Below, piece by piece: positions 54,491-64,000 of a stretch of 64,000 bases of DNA. The DNA comes from VYFG01 sp965213885 (GTDB taxonomy: Bacteria; Pseudomonadota; Gammaproteobacteria; Arenicellales; Poriferihabitantaceae). The first letter of the stretch is position 1. Each line of letters starts with the position of its first letter. The stretch spans positions 1,054,001 through 1,118,000 of the forward strand of contig OZ243919.1 of NCBI GenBank assembly GCA_965213885.1. The letters are read 5' to 3'. The notes under the pieces were generated by a model, which was not told where the DNA came from, did no database searches, and saw nothing but the letters and a program-made list of their open reading frames with translations. Made by a program: the position numbers and the translations under genes.

Positions 54491-54987
54491 TTCATGCGGG
54501 AATCCTGACACTCGTGAATCCTGTCCCGGCGGCGGGATTGTCAATTTCGCGGGGCTAAGCACTGGCCTGCGGGGCGTCCGGCCGGATTCGCCACAGGGAC
54601 GGGGTTTCCATGGACACCGCCAAAATCCGGCAGGTAGCATACTGCCGCCAAGGTGTGCAGGGGAATCGGGACAAGTCAGTCTCTTACACAAGTCTTTTGT
54701 AATTCAGATCAGGACCTACCGGTAGGTTTCATCTCGAGACTGTGGTTCAAAGTCGAAGGTGGTCGCTCCGGTCAGGAACGAACGGATCACCTCCACCGTC
54801 TGCAATCGTTGGCGGTGCAATTTCAAGATCATTCTCCGATGATCCTAAAATCGCCCCTTTCATGTTTCAGTCACACACCAAAATAGAGAATTTATATGCT
54901 ATAGTTAATAATAGGAGCATACTCACCACATAGAAGCAAGCCCACGTGCCTTGAACACGGATGGGAAGGCGCTGGCGGGAGGTTCTC
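54491..54987. other. Gap upstream of the autotransporter region
   Basis: Nearly 500 bases with no recognised gene. The part at about 54870-54935 is strongly AT-rich compared with everything around it (TTATATGCTATAGTTAATAA), a plausible promoter for the following leader frame. No conserved -35/-10 pair was fixed. Confidence 0.45.
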
Positions 54988-55227
54988 ATGAATCACTTGC
55001 ATGCGTCGGACATTCGCTGCCCCCAGTGTCCTGCACAATGGCCTTACCCTCGGGTTCAAGGTCCGCCTCTGGGTGAAGTCCCGGATGACGGACTGGATAG
55101 CAGCGCGGTACTAAAAGCCAAGAGTCATCCACATCCTGCAAAAGCACCAGTGCTTGCAGAAGGAACGGAAGTTCCGACCACATCCCCCCCCCCCCCCCCC
55201 CCCCCATGCGTGCGGGCCCAGCCATAG
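54988..55227 (+). CDS. Short frame with good start running through the C tract
   Basis: 79 residues from ATG 54988, preceded by GGGAGG with ideal spacing. It is unlike any family I know; the N-terminus is polar (MNHLHASDIRCPQC), without a signal peptide. It ends in seven prolines encoded by the C run, then a short tail and TAG at 55225. The following giant frame is offset; one more C (or two fewer) would join this frame to it. It may therefore be the true beginning of that gene in another phase, or a non-coding accident. Confidence 0.4.
   Translation: MNHLHASDIRCPQCPAQWPYPRVQGPPLGEVPDDGLDSSAVLKAKSHPHPAKAPVLAEGTEVPTTSPPPPPPPCVRAQP
55184..55205. repeat. Homopolymer of about 22 C
   Basis: An uninterrupted C run, by far the longest homopolymer in the window, directly before the ATG of the giant surface-protein gene. 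Such tracts change length by slipped-strand mispairing and serve as phase-variation switches in surface genes of several bacteria. It also replaces any ribosome-binding site for that ATG. The exact length may be misread in sequencing. Confidence 0.85.
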
Positions 55228-58200
55228 AAGGGCGCCATCGGCCGGACAAGTCGGTCCCTGAAGCCGAATCGAGCGACGTCACCCGCTCCTTTCGTGTGCT
55301 CCACCGGGCACTGGCTGCAGGGGCACTCACCCTGACGCTCCTTGCGCTCCTCGCGCCCGCCGCCGAAGCCAACAAGCCCAACTGCTCCGCGTCGAGCGGT
55401 CCCTACCCAGCCCACGAGGACTGGGTGTTCACGCCCGAGAGTCTCGACGCCGGCGATACCTTCCGCCTGCTCTTCGCAACAAGCGCGACACGCAGCGCGG
55501 ACTCTGTACTCCCGTCCGTGTACAACACCTTCGTGCGCAACGCCGCCAAGGGCGGACACGGCCAGATCCCCGCAAGCTGCGGGAACAGGTTCAACGCGAT
55601 CATCTCGACGCAGTACGACTCTGCGCGGTTTAACACAAGGACCAGGTCGACCGACACCGACGCACCCATCTGGTGGGTGAAGGGCGACAAGGTCGCGGAC
55701 AACTACGCCGACTTCTACGACGGGTCCTGGGACAGCCGCATCGCAAGAAACGAGTACGGAACGACCCCCATCAGCGAGCAAAGGGTATGGACCGGAAGCT
55801 TGTCGAACGGGCACCACCCCGGATCCGGCTACGCAGGGCACTTCGGCGTTGAGGTCCATCGAGGCCACCTCAAAACGGGCGATCCACTGAACGCGGGAAG
55901 CACGAACAGCGGTGCCAAGTATCGCTTGTACGGTCTCTCGCCCATCTTCACCGTGGTGAAGGCCCCGCGGCTTTCGATTTCGCTCAACAAGACTTCGGGG
56001 AACGAGCTGAATTCAGCGGGAGGCCATGCCACCATCTCGGTCAAGCTCGACCAGACGCGCCCCAACGACACGTCGTTCAAGATGTGCGTGAAGACCACGA
56101 GCACCGCAACGTTTCGCACGAGCACCAGCACGAACGACCGCGATTTCGACCTCTACGAGTACCTTCTCGACGCCCAAGGTCAGCTCGTTGAGCTCGCCGT
56201 CGACGCCTCGAACTGCCACACGATGACGATCAAGACGGGCGACAACCAAAACCAAGCCATTTTGGGGTTCTTCGGCGACACCCTGAAGGAAGAGAACGAG
56301 ACCGTGGTGCTCGAGCTGAAGGACCCGCCGTCGGGCGTCAAGATTGCTTCCTCCGGACGCACCGCGACGTACACCATCACCAACGACGACTCCGAGCCCA
56401 CCGTGACCATCACCGGCGGTGCGACGGCGTCCGAAGGCACCAACGCGACCTTCACCGTCAAATCGAGCCACGCCCCGAAGAACGCCCTCTCGGTCAAGGT
56501 GAACATCACCGAAGCCGAAGACGCCGACACCGGAAAGAACCACGTCGACGCCGACGACGAGGGCGTGCGCACGGTGACCGTCGCTGCGGGCAGCACGAGC
56601 CAGTCGTTCACGGTGCCAACGACCGAGGACTGGGTCGACGAGCCCGACGGCGTCATCACCGCGACCGTGCAGGCGGGGACCGGCTACGTCGTCGGGCAGG
56701 CCAACAAGTCCGCGCAGGTGAACGTCCAAGACGACGACACGCGCGGGTTCGTGTTCCGTCCCGCAAAGCTGAAGCTCAAGGAAGGGGGAAGCGCCACCTA
56801 CACCGTGGCGCTCACCTCGCGCCCGCTCGACGAGCCCGAAGGCGTCACCGTCACGCTGACGCCCTTGGGCGACTTCACAGTGGACACCGACACCAGCAAG
56901 GACGGCAACCAGACGACGCTGCGCTTCGACGCCGTGGGCGGGAACCTCTGGCAGTCCGGACAGACGGTGAAGGTCACTGCGAACGAGGACGCGAACAGCA
57001 CCGACGACACCACCGCCATCAACCACGAAGGGTCCGGTGCCGGTTACGGCCCACGCCCCGGCGCCGATTTCGGCGCGAGCCGAGGCATCGTAGTGACCGT
57101 CACCGACAACGACGTCCCGCACCTGGTGGTCGCGCCGACCGAGCTCAGCGTCACCGAAGGCGGCAGCTCGACCTTCACCGTGCAGCTCGGGACGCAGCCG
57201 TCCGCCGACGGGACCCTCGCGTTCGCCTCGACGAACCCGGACATCACCTTCAACCCCGCGAGCCTCAGCTACTTCAAAAATGACAGTCACCAGACCCAGG
57301 GGTGGGACAAGGTGCGGACCGTGACCGTCCATGCCGCGAGCGACAACGACATCGGCGACGACGCAGCGACCTTGACCGTGACCGCCTCAGGGGGCGACTA
57401 CGAGGGCAAGACCGCGACCATCGCCGCCACCGTCACCGACACCACCACCCCGGCGCTCGTGCTCTCGACCAGCACGCTCGCCGTCATGGAGGGCGCGAGC
57501 ACCACCTACACGGTCAAGCTCGCCGCCAGGCCGACCGGGACGGTGACGGTCGCCATCGGGTCGAACAACGGCGACGTCATGGTCGATACCGACAACGATG
57601 ACACCAACGGCAACCAGAACAGGCTCACCTTCAACGCCAACGGCAGCAACCTCTGGAGCACGGCACAGACCGTGAAGGTCACTACACGCGGCGACGCCAA
57701 CACCGCCAGTGAGGCCGTGACGCTCACCCACACCGCCTCGGGCGGCGGCTACGGCGCGGTCAGGAAGACGCTCTCGGGCACCGTCACCGACGACGGCAAG
57801 AAGACCGTCGCGTTCGCCCAAACGGACTACCCCGTCATCGAGGGCAAGGGGCCGGTGACGGTCACGCTCGTCATGTCCGAAGCGCGCAGCGCGACCACCA
57901 ATGTGAGGGTCTCCGCGACGCCGCTGACCGCGACGGGCAGCGGCGTGGACTACACCGGCCTGACCTTTGTCGCGACGTTTGCGGCAGGGAGCACGAGCGC
58001 AACCTTCGAAATACCGATCAGGGTGGACGACCTCCTCGAGGATGCGAACGGAGAGCGTTTCCGCGTGGACATCTACGACGGCGACTTTCCGAACGACCTC
58101 AAGAAGGTCAGACCCGACCTGGCCTACGTCACCATCTACGACGCGGCGGTCCTGTCCTTCACCCGCCCGGACACGACGAGGGTTTTCGAAGGCGGGCGGG

Positions 58201-61200
58201 CGCTCGAGTTCACCCTGGACGCCCGCGCGCCGTATTTCGACGAGGCCGACGGGCACGGCTTTGCCCATGTACGGCTGTCGGGTCGGGCAAGCTCGCACAG
58301 CGACTACCGCATCGAGTACTGGTACCCCGGGCTCGGGTGGACCAGCTCGACGCGCTTCATCGCAATCCCGGCGGGCACGCCGAGCGCCCGCGTACGCGTG
58401 ACGGCGCTCGAGGACGGGCGCAAGGAGGGAAGCGAGACGGCAACCCTCACCCTGATCGAGCTCCCGAAGGTCTACCGCGACACGGGGCAACCGTTCTACC
58501 GCGCCGGCACCCCCCGCACGGTGAGCTTCACCGTGGCCGACCGCGAGACGGTCGCGCCGCGATTGACGTCGGTTGCGCATCACGACCCGGCTGCATCGAC
58601 GGCCGTCTCTCCGGCAAGCCTCACCTGGCGAGTCACCTTCAACGAGGAGGTGCACGCCGTCGATGCGAGCGACTTCACGCTGACGGGCACCAGCGCGACG
58701 CTCGCCGTGGCGCGGGTCGCGGGCACGCATGCGTTCGACGTCACCGCCTCGGGCGGGAACCTCGGGCGCATCACCGGCGGACAGGTCACGCTCGGCCTCG
58801 CGCCCGACAACGACATCACCGACGGCAGCGGCAACGCGTTCACCCGGTGGAACGAATTCACGAGCACGTACTGGGTCCACGACGGCACCACACCGCCGCC
58901 GCCCGGCCCAACGGTGACCGTCGAGGCACAATTGCCGGGCGTCGCCGTGACGGAGGGCCAACGGGTGAGCTTCCTGTTGCCGGCGAGCCCGACACCCACG
59001 GCAGACTTCCCCGTCAATATCACGGTGACGCAGAGCGGCAACGTGGTATCTGCCGAAACTCTGAGCACGAATCAGACAACCATACGGCGCGCATTCGGCG
59101 CCGGAGCCGTCGGCCCGAAAACACAAGACGACTCCATCGACGAGCCAGATGGCAGCGTGACGGTGACGCTCGACAGCGGCACCGGCTACACCGTGGGCAG
59201 CCCGTCCTCGGCAACGATTGTGGTCAGGGACAACGACCCGACGGTGGTGAGTCTCACTCGTACGGGCACCGGCGCGGTGACCGAAGGCGGCACCGTCGAG
59301 CTTGACGTGACGCTCGGCCGCGCGCTCGTCGCCGGCGAGACCATCGATGTGCCGCTCGCCATCGGCGGGACGGGTGTCACCACCGGCGACTGGAGCTTAG
59401 GCAAGAAGTCGGGGGCGACCAACACGGGTGTCGCGCTCCTCGATGCGGGCACCACGACCCCGAAGGTGCGCTTCGAGGGCGCGGGCGCGCAAACGGCGAC
59501 GCTCGAGCTCACCGTGACGGCGGACGGCACGGCGGAGGGCACCGAAACCTTCACCGTCGCGCTCGGCAGCGACAGCACTTTCGACGACTCGAGCCTCGGC
59601 ACCAACGTCGGCGGCGGCGCCGACCCCCACGGCACGGACAACACCTTCGACGTGACGGTGAACGACGGCGCCGCCCCGCCGCCGGGCACGCCCGCGGTCG
59701 GGTTCGCCTCCGCCACCTCGAGCGCGGCCGAGGATGCCGGCACGCACAACGTGACGCTCGACCTCGCCCCCGCGGCGCCCTCGGGCGGCCTTGACATTGC
59801 CTACGCCGTCACCGGCACGGCGACAGCGGGCAGCGGCAACGACTTCACCATCGCGGGCTCGGGAACCCTCAGCGTCGCGGCCGGAGCGACCACGGCGACT
59901 ATCCCGGTTGCCATCATCGACGACAGCACCGACGACGACGCCGAGACGGTGGTGCTGACGCTGAACCCGGGCACGGGCTACACGCTCGGCGGCACGACGG
60001 TCCATACGCTCACCATTGCCGACAACGACGACCCCATCACGCCGGCGGCTTGCGTGTCGGCGCAGCTGTTGAGCGACGTCCAGGGCTATGCGGGGGAGAA
60101 CCGGCCGAACTCGCCGGACCATGTCCCGCGCTGGAGCCGGGTGCTCGCCGCCTTCGGGGAGAGCAACAGCTACAGCAACAACCCGATGACCGTTGCCGAG
60201 GCGCAGGCGCAGGCGGCTCGCGGCCTTCAGCGCTGGGTGCCGGTGGTGACCGCGCTCGAATGCCTCGAGGGCACGACGCCGCCGGCTGTCCCCCAAGTCA
60301 CGGTGCAGGGCGGCAGCGCCGTCACCGAGGGCGGCAATGCGGTGTTCACCGTCAGCGCGAGCTCAAGTCCCGCGGCGGCCCTCACGGTGACGCTCACCGT
60401 CGCCGACGACGCCAGCAGCGATTTCTTGAGCGCCAGTGACCAGGGGGAGAAGACGGTCTCCATCGCCAGTGGCCAGACCTCTGCCACCCTGACGGTCCCG
60501 ACGCAGAACGACAGCACCGACGAAGCGAACGGCAGCGTGACGGCCACCGTCTCGAGCGGCACCGGCTACACCGTCGGGAGCCCCTCCACCGCCACGGTGG
60601 CGGTGAGTGACAACGACCCGACGCCGCAAGGAACACCGGTCGTTCGCATCGCCGCGGGCACGGGCATCACCGAAGGCGCCAGCGCCGAGTTCACGCTCAC
60701 AGCGTCCCCAACACCGACCGCGTCCATCACCGTCAATGTCGCCGTCGCGCAGAGCGGGGCTTTCGCAACCAGCGGACAGACGGGGACGCGCACCGTCACC
60801 ATCGGAGCAGGCGGCACCGCCACCCTCACCGTCGCCACCGACAATGATGGTACCGACGAGACGAATGGCAGCATCACCGCCACCGTGCAGACGGGCACCG
60901 GCTACACCGCGCACGGGACGCAAAACGTAGCCACCGTGGCAGTGACCGACGACGACGTACCGGTGGTCAGAGTCACCGGCGGCGCCGGCATCACCGAAGG
61001 GGGAACCGCAGCGTTCACCCTCACGGCAAGCCCGACGCCGGCAACCGCCATTACCATCAATGTCGCCATCACGCAGAGCGGCGACTTCGCAGGCGACGGA
61101 CAGACGGTGACACGCACCGTTACCATCGGAACAGGCGGTACCGGCACCGTCAACGTCACGACCGTCAATGACACCGCCGACGAGCCGGATGGCACCATCA

Positions 61201-63248
61201 CCGCGACCGTGCAGACGGGCACCGGCTACACGGTCGCGGCGGCGCCGAACCATGCGGCGAGCGTCACTGTCGCCGACGACGACGCAACGACCGGGGTTCC
61301 GACGATCTCGATTGCCGATGCCACCCTGAACGAGAACGAACGCTTGGGTTGGTTCACGGTACGCTTGAGCAAGGCGACGGACCAGGACGTCCGCTTCGCC
61401 TACGCGACGCGCGAATCGACGCCGGTCTCGGCAACGGCGAACAGGGACTATAGCCACGTCCCGCGCGCGTGGCGCATAGGAAGCCGGATCAGGGCCGGCG
61501 AAACGTTCACAGAAATCCGTATCGGCATTCGCGACGACAGCCACGACGAGAATCCGGAGACGTTCGAGGTCGAGCTCTTCGACGCGTTCATGTACCGCTC
61601 GGGCCAGAAGGTGCCGGTGTCGATTACGGACGACGTCGCGGTCGGCACCATCACCAACGACGACCCGATGCCGGCGGCGTGGCTGTCGCGGTTCGGCCGG
61701 ACGGTGGCGGAGCAGGCGCTGGACGGGATCTCGGGCCGGCTGTCGGCCCCGCGCACGGCGGGCACCGAAGGCACGTTCGGGGGCATTTCCCTGCAGCCCC
61801 GGGATTCCGGCGATGGGGATTCGGGTCATTCGGATCAGTCTGATCCATTCCATTCATTCGACCCATTCAGCCCATTCAATCAATCCGACCCTGTTCCTTA
61901 TGGCTTCGGCATCGACGGGATTGACACGAATGAAGGAGTCGACGGCATGGCGCCCCCTGGCATCCGGACCATGACGCTGCAGGAACTGCTGCTGGGCAGT
62001 CATTTCACGGCGACGGGCCCCGGGGATTCCTCGGGGGGCAGCCTGGCACTGTGGGGCCGTGCGGCGCACTCGAGCTTCGATGGCAGGGAGGGGACGTTCT
62101 CGCTGGACGGAGAGGCGACCACGGCGCTGCTGGGGACCGACTATGCGCGGGGCAAGTGGCTGGTGGGCCTGGCGCTGCTGCAGAGCGGCGGGGAAGGCGG
62201 TTACCGGGATACGGAGACCGGGTCCCGCGCCGCGTCGCAGCTCTGTACGGATGCCGATCATGACATGGACCCGCAGACGAGGGAGGTTCTGTGCGGCGGT
62301 GCGGTCCGGGAGGGCGATGGAACGGTGGAGTCGTCGCTGACGGCGGCGGTTCCCTATGGCGCGATCCGGGTATCGGAGAGGCTGAAGCTCTGGGGCGCGC
62401 TGGGTTACGGCACGGGCGAAGTGACCCTCAAGCCGGAGGTGGGCGGCTCGCTTCGCTCCGACCTCACCTGGACGATGGCGTCGGCGGGCCTTCGGGGGGA
62501 TGTGATCGCGCTGCCGGCACAGGGATCCGGTCCGGCCCTGGTGATCACCTCGGATGCACTGTGGTCGCGGACGGAGTCGGACCGGACCAGCGAACTGGCA
62601 GCGTCGGACTCTGATGTAACCCGCCTGCGACTCGGTCTGGAGGGCAGCTGGCGCATCGCCACCGAGGGCGGAGGTCATGTCACGCCGAAGGTGGAGCTGG
62701 GACTGCGCCGGGACGGCGGGGATGCGGAGAGTGGATCGGGGGTGGAGGTTGGCGGGGGCATTGCCTGGGTGGACCCGAGCCTTGGTCTCTCACTCGACCT
62801 GTCGGGCCGTACGCTGATCACGCATGAGGCGGATGATCTCGAGGACCGTGGGTTTGCGGCTTCGCTTGCGTTCGATCCGGACCCGGCCTCGGAGCGTGGC
62901 CTGTCGCTTGCGCTTCGTCAGGAGATGGGCGGACAGGCCGAGGGCGGGCTTGATGCGCTGTTCCGGGCCGATCCGCTGGAGGACCGCACGGGCAGCGGCG
63001 AGACTGCCGCCCGCTGGACGGTGGAGGCGGCCTATGGCTTCCCGGCACTGGGGGGCCGTTTCACGGGCAGTCCCCATGCGGGGATCGGGTTCATGGGAGA
63101 CGGCCGGGACGTGACGGTTGGTTGGCGGCTGTCGCCGGTATCGTCGGGTGTGCCGGACGTGTCCTTCGGGGTCCGGGCGACGCGGCGGGAGAGCCTTGGG
63201 ACCGCCCCGACGCATGGGGTGGGATTCGAGATGACCGTGCGGTGGTGA
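55206..63248 (+). CDS. Giant Calx-beta autotransporter-like surface protein
   Basis: 2680 residues. A hydrophobic signal peptide lies at about 30-57 (RALAAGALTLTLLALLAPAA), after a polar start that may not be native; GTG at 55296 would start right at it. A secreted domain (to about 260) has WTGSLSNGHHPGSG. Calx-beta-like repeats, recognisable by VTEGGSSTFTVQL-type openings and NDD-type ends, run from about 265 to 2160. They are interrupted near 1614-1690 by a segment HVPRWSRVLAAFGES. A Ser/Asp/Phe linker (about 2200-2235) leads to a C-terminal beta barrel (2265-2680), ending in MTVRW. Two cysteines sit in one barrel loop. It would be exported and anchored in the outer membrane, probably as an adhesin. 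Confidence 0.85.
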   Translation: MRAGPAIEGRHRPDKSVPEAESSDVTRSFRVLHRALAAGALTLTLLALLAPAAEANKPNCSASSGPYPAHEDWVFTPESLDAGDTFRLLFATSATRSADSVLPSVYNTFVRNAAKGGHGQIPASCGNRFNAIISTQYDSARFNTRTRSTDTDAPIWWVKGDKVADNYADFYDGSWDSRIARNEYGTTPISEQRVWTGSLSNGHHPGSGYAGHFGVEVHRGHLKTGDPLNAGSTNSGAKYRLYGLSPIFTVVKAPRLSISLNKTSGNELNSAGGHATISVKLDQTRPNDTSFKMCVKTTSTATFRTSTSTNDRDFDLYEYLLDAQGQLVELAVDASNCHTMTIKTGDNQNQAILGFFGDTLKEENETVVLELKDPPSGVKIASSGRTATYTITNDDSEPTVTITGGATASEGTNATFTVKSSHAPKNALSVKVNITEAEDADTGKNHVDADDEGVRTVTVAAGSTSQSFTVPTTEDWVDEPDGVITATVQAGTGYVVGQANKSAQVNVQDDDTRGFVFRPAKLKLKEGGSATYTVALTSRPLDEPEGVTVTLTPLGDFTVDTDTSKDGNQTTLRFDAVGGNLWQSGQTVKVTANEDANSTDDTTAINHEGSGAGYGPRPGADFGASRGIVVTVTDNDVPHLVVAPTELSVTEGGSSTFTVQLGTQPSADGTLAFASTNPDITFNPASLSYFKNDSHQTQGWDKVRTVTVHAASDNDIGDDAATLTVTASGGDYEGKTATIAATVTDTTTPALVLSTSTLAVMEGASTTYTVKLAARPTGTVTVAIGSNNGDVMVDTDNDDTNGNQNRLTFNANGSNLWSTAQTVKVTTRGDANTASEAVTLTHTASGGGYGAVRKTLSGTVTDDGKKTVAFAQTDYPVIEGKGPVTVTLVMSEARSATTNVRVSATPLTATGSGVDYTGLTFVATFAAGSTSATFEIPIRVDDLLEDANGERFRVDIYDGDFPNDLKKVRPDLAYVTIYDAAVLSFTRPDTTRVFEGGRALEFTLDARAPYFDEADGHGFAHVRLSGRASSHSDYRIEYWYPGLGWTSSTRFIAIPAGTPSARVRVTALEDGRKEGSETATLTLIELPKVYRDTGQPFYRAGTPRTVSFTVADRETVAPRLTSVAHHDPAASTAVSPASLTWRVTFNEEVHAVDASDFTLTGTSATLAVARVAGTHAFDVTASGGNLGRITGGQVTLGLAPDNDITDGSGNAFTRWNEFTSTYWVHDGTTPPPPGPTVTVEAQLPGVAVTEGQRVSFLLPASPTPTADFPVNITVTQSGNVVSAETLSTNQTTIRRAFGAGAVGPKTQDDSIDEPDGSVTVTLDSGTGYTVGSPSSATIVVRDNDPTVVSLTRTGTGAVTEGGTVELDVTLGRALVAGETIDVPLAIGGTGVTTGDWSLGKKSGATNTGVALLDAGTTTPKVRFEGAGAQTATLELTVTADGTAEGTETFTVALGSDSTFDDSSLGTNVGGGADPHGTDNTFDVTVNDGAAPPPGTPAVGFASATSSAAEDAGTHNVTLDLAPAAPSGGLDIAYAVTGTATAGSGNDFTIAGSGTLSVAAGATTATIPVAIIDDSTDDDAETVVLTLNPGTGYTLGGTTVHTLTIADNDDPITPAACVSAQLLSDVQGYAGENRPNSPDHVPRWSRVLAAFGESNSYSNNPMTVAEAQAQAARGLQRWVPVVTALECLEGTTPPAVPQVTVQGGSAVTEGGNAVFTVSASSSPAAALTVTLTVADDASSDFLSASDQGEKTVSIASGQTSATLTVPTQNDSTDEANGSVTATVSSGTGYTVGSPSTATVAVSDNDPTPQGTPVVRIAAGTGITEGASAEFTLTASPTPTASITVNVAVAQSGAFATSGQTGTRTVTIGAGGTATLTVATDNDGTDETNGSITATVQTGTGYTAHGTQNVATVAVTDDDVPVVRVTGGAGITEGGTAAFTLTASPTPATAITINVAITQSGDFAGDGQTVTRTVTIGTGGTGTVNVTTVNDTADEPDGTITATVQTGTGYTVAAAPNHAASVTVADDDATTGVPTISIADATLNENERLGWFTVRLSKATDQDVRFAYATRESTPVSATANRDYSHVPRAWRIGSRIRAGETFTEIRIGIRDDSHDENPETFEVELFDAFMYRSGQKVPVSITDDVAVGTITNDDPMPAAWLSRFGRTVAEQALDGISGRLSAPRTAGTEGTFGGISLQPRDSGDGDSGHSDQSDPFHSFDPFSPFNQSDPVPYGFGIDGIDTNEGVDGMAPPGIRTMTLQELLLGSHFTATGPGDSSGGSLALWGRAAHSSFDGREGTFSLDGEATTALLGTDYARGKWLVGLALLQSGGEGGYRDTETGSRAASQLCTDADHDMDPQTREVLCGGAVREGDGTVESSLTAAVPYGAIRVSERLKLWGALGYGTGEVTLKPEVGGSLRSDLTWTMASAGLRGDVIALPAQGSGPALVITSDALWSRTESDRTSELAASDSDVTRLRLGLEGSWRIATEGGGHVTPKVELGLRRDGGDAESGSGVEVGGGIAWVDPSLGLSLDLSGRTLITHEADDLEDRGFAASLAFDPDPASERGLSLALRQEMGGQAEGGLDALFRADPLEDRTGSGETAARWTVEAAYGFPALGGRFTGSPHAGIGFMGDGRDVTVGWRLSPVSSGVPDVSFGVRATRRESLGTAPTHGVGFEMTVRW
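60297..61280 (+). repeat. Three tandem Calx-beta units in the giant gene
   Basis: Consecutive units of about 320-340 bases start at about 60297, 60639 and 60963. The second and third are most alike (GTGITEGASAEFTLTASPTP against GAGITEGGTAAFTLTASPTP), with near-identical DNA over long stretches; both share TATVQTGTGYT near their ends. Such repeats can expand or contract by recombination. Related but more distant units lie at about 56397-59245. Confidence 0.8.
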
Positions 63249-63319
63249 GTGCCAGAGGAATCTCCGGCCTGCAGGCCGGGAAGCACACGCACAGAGAGAA
63301 TCTTGCCGAGCAGCAGTTC

Positions 63320-64000
63320 TCAGTCGATCGATTCGGCACGAACTCCGACAAGATTGCGCTCGGCTCCGCCGAAGGCCAGGCCAATCAGGTGTATCGGCTC
63401 ACGGCGATCCCGGTACTGCTCCCCATATCCACGCGCCCGCATCTGGGCCATGGCACGGCCCAGTGCTTCTTCCGTATCCCCTTCGCCCTCCGCCATCTTG
63501 AACTCCAGCACGAACACCTGCCCTCCATGAAACACCACCATGTCCGCACGGCCGTGGCTGGAGACATCCTCCACCCGGAGATCCACCCCGATGGTCCGGA
63601 ATCCCATGTACAGCAGGCTCGCATACCAGGATTCGTAGCGCCCAAGGCCCCCGCTGTCATGCCACGGATACGGAACCCCCGCCAGAAATGACTTGAGGCA
63701 CTCTCCGAACCCGTCAAAATCATTCTCCCCGAGCAAACGGGCCAGCTCCTCCCCCTGGTCACCGGCCACCACTCCGCGGCGGGTCACATGTTCCAGCAAC
63801 CCCTGGTTCAGGCTCTGCTGCACCTCGAAATTCGGGTAGTCCAACCGGTACAGGGTTCGGGGACCCCGGTGCTCCTCCCCGGTGATCGTCAGATACCCCG
63901 TCTGGAACAGCAATGCATCTACCCCAATATCTCCCACATCGAACTTCGAGATCAGCCGGTCATCAGCCATCCGGTTCTCCAGTTCCATCGGGCTCACCTC
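63320..64000 (-). CDS. AAA-ATPase-like/PD-(D/E)XK family protein, C-terminal part
   Basis: About 226 residues; the gene continues past the right edge. TGYLTITGEEHRGPRTLYRL and DYPNFEVQQSLNQ form the linker typical of AAA-ATPase-like proteins with a DUF1703-type nuclease domain. The nuclease core is then visible: a first acidic residue in GVDLRVEDVSSHGRADMVV (Asp), followed by the QVFVLEFKMAEG motif (E-x-K), and a QMRARGYGEQY helix. This family has no firmly known role; it is abundant in bacteroidetes and some symbionts. It converges with the autotransporter gene, 71 bases away. Confidence 0.82.
   Translation of the reverse strand, partial: EVSPMELENRMADDRLISKFDVGDIGVDALLFQTGYLTITGEEHRGPRTLYRLDYPNFEVQQSLNQGLLEHVTRRGVVAGDQGEELARLLGENDFDGFGECLKSFLAGVPYPWHDSGGLGRYESWYASLLYMGFRTIGVDLRVEDVSSHGRADMVVFHGGQVFVLEFKMAEGEGDTEEALGRAMAQMRARGYGEQYRDRREPIHLIGLAFGGAERNLVGVRAESID

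Noticed and set aside
56013..59126. Long minus-strand frames opposite the giant gene
   Set aside because: Low-complexity Arg/Gly/Val-rich shadows of a repeat-rich GC-rich gene.

Overview
The window reads as chromosomal DNA of a GC-rich gammaproteobacterium. This rests on the sec/nrdR/rib/nusB/pgpA gene order, the cmoA-cmoB pair, a ribB with a dead cyclohydrolase half, and a fused NADH dehydrogenase-like/SelD protein next to selU. Species cannot be named from the sequence. A large Calx-beta autotransporter and an AAA/PD-(D/E)XK-type protein at the right end, plus quaternary-amine and propionate catabolism, fit a heterotrophic marine or host-associated lifestyle (inference).

Layout. 1-8.2 kb, visibly less GC-rich than the rest: a peptide-type ABC importer (end of the binding protein, two permeases, two ATPases), an epoxide hydrolase on the other strand, and a MocR-type regulator broken by one missing T. 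8.2-10.2 kb: a scarred junction with an umuD lacking a clear start, a umuC cut off after about 99 codons, and a small restriction-enzyme-like fragment. 10.2-14.0 kb: a nucleobase transporter carrying a degenerate histidine-kinase-like ATPase tail, then a minus-strand group (51-residue membrane protein, fructosamine kinase-like protein, EamA transporter with a one-base frameshift).

14.2-25.1 kb is core genome: yajC-secD-secF (protein export), nrdR, the riboflavin genes ribD-ribE-ribB-ribH, nusB, pgpA, a YhdH/AcuI-type reductase and rmuC. 25.5-29.1 kb, minus strand: a TVP38-type membrane protein with a mercuric-reductase-like flavoenzyme, then isocitrate dehydrogenase. 29.5-36.9 kb: a complete propionyl-CoA to succinyl-CoA route (mutase, carboxylase beta and alpha, MeaB chaperone, epimerase) with an unknown 65-residue protein inside it. 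37.0-42.1 kb: tRNA wobble-base modification (cmoA, cmoB, selU, and selD fused to a flavoprotein). 42.3-44.4 kb: a methyltransferase, a LON-domain protein and a class II glutamine amidotransferase.

44.5-54.5 kb: a dimethylglycine/sarcosine dehydrogenase-like enzyme with a carboxymuconolactone decarboxylase-like protein, a decayed cyanate hydratase gene, glmS with an unknown 92-residue protein, an RpiR-type regulator, and a Rieske oxygenase overlapping a class III aminotransferase. Together these look like N-methylated amine breakdown. 54.5-63.2 kb: a 22-base C run at the start of a 2680-residue Calx-beta autotransporter. A well-formed upstream start lies one base out of frame with it, so a length-variable on/off switch is possible. 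The right edge holds part of an AAA/PD-(D/E)XK protein.

No rRNA, tRNA, CRISPR array, intact insertion sequence or riboswitch was recognised.
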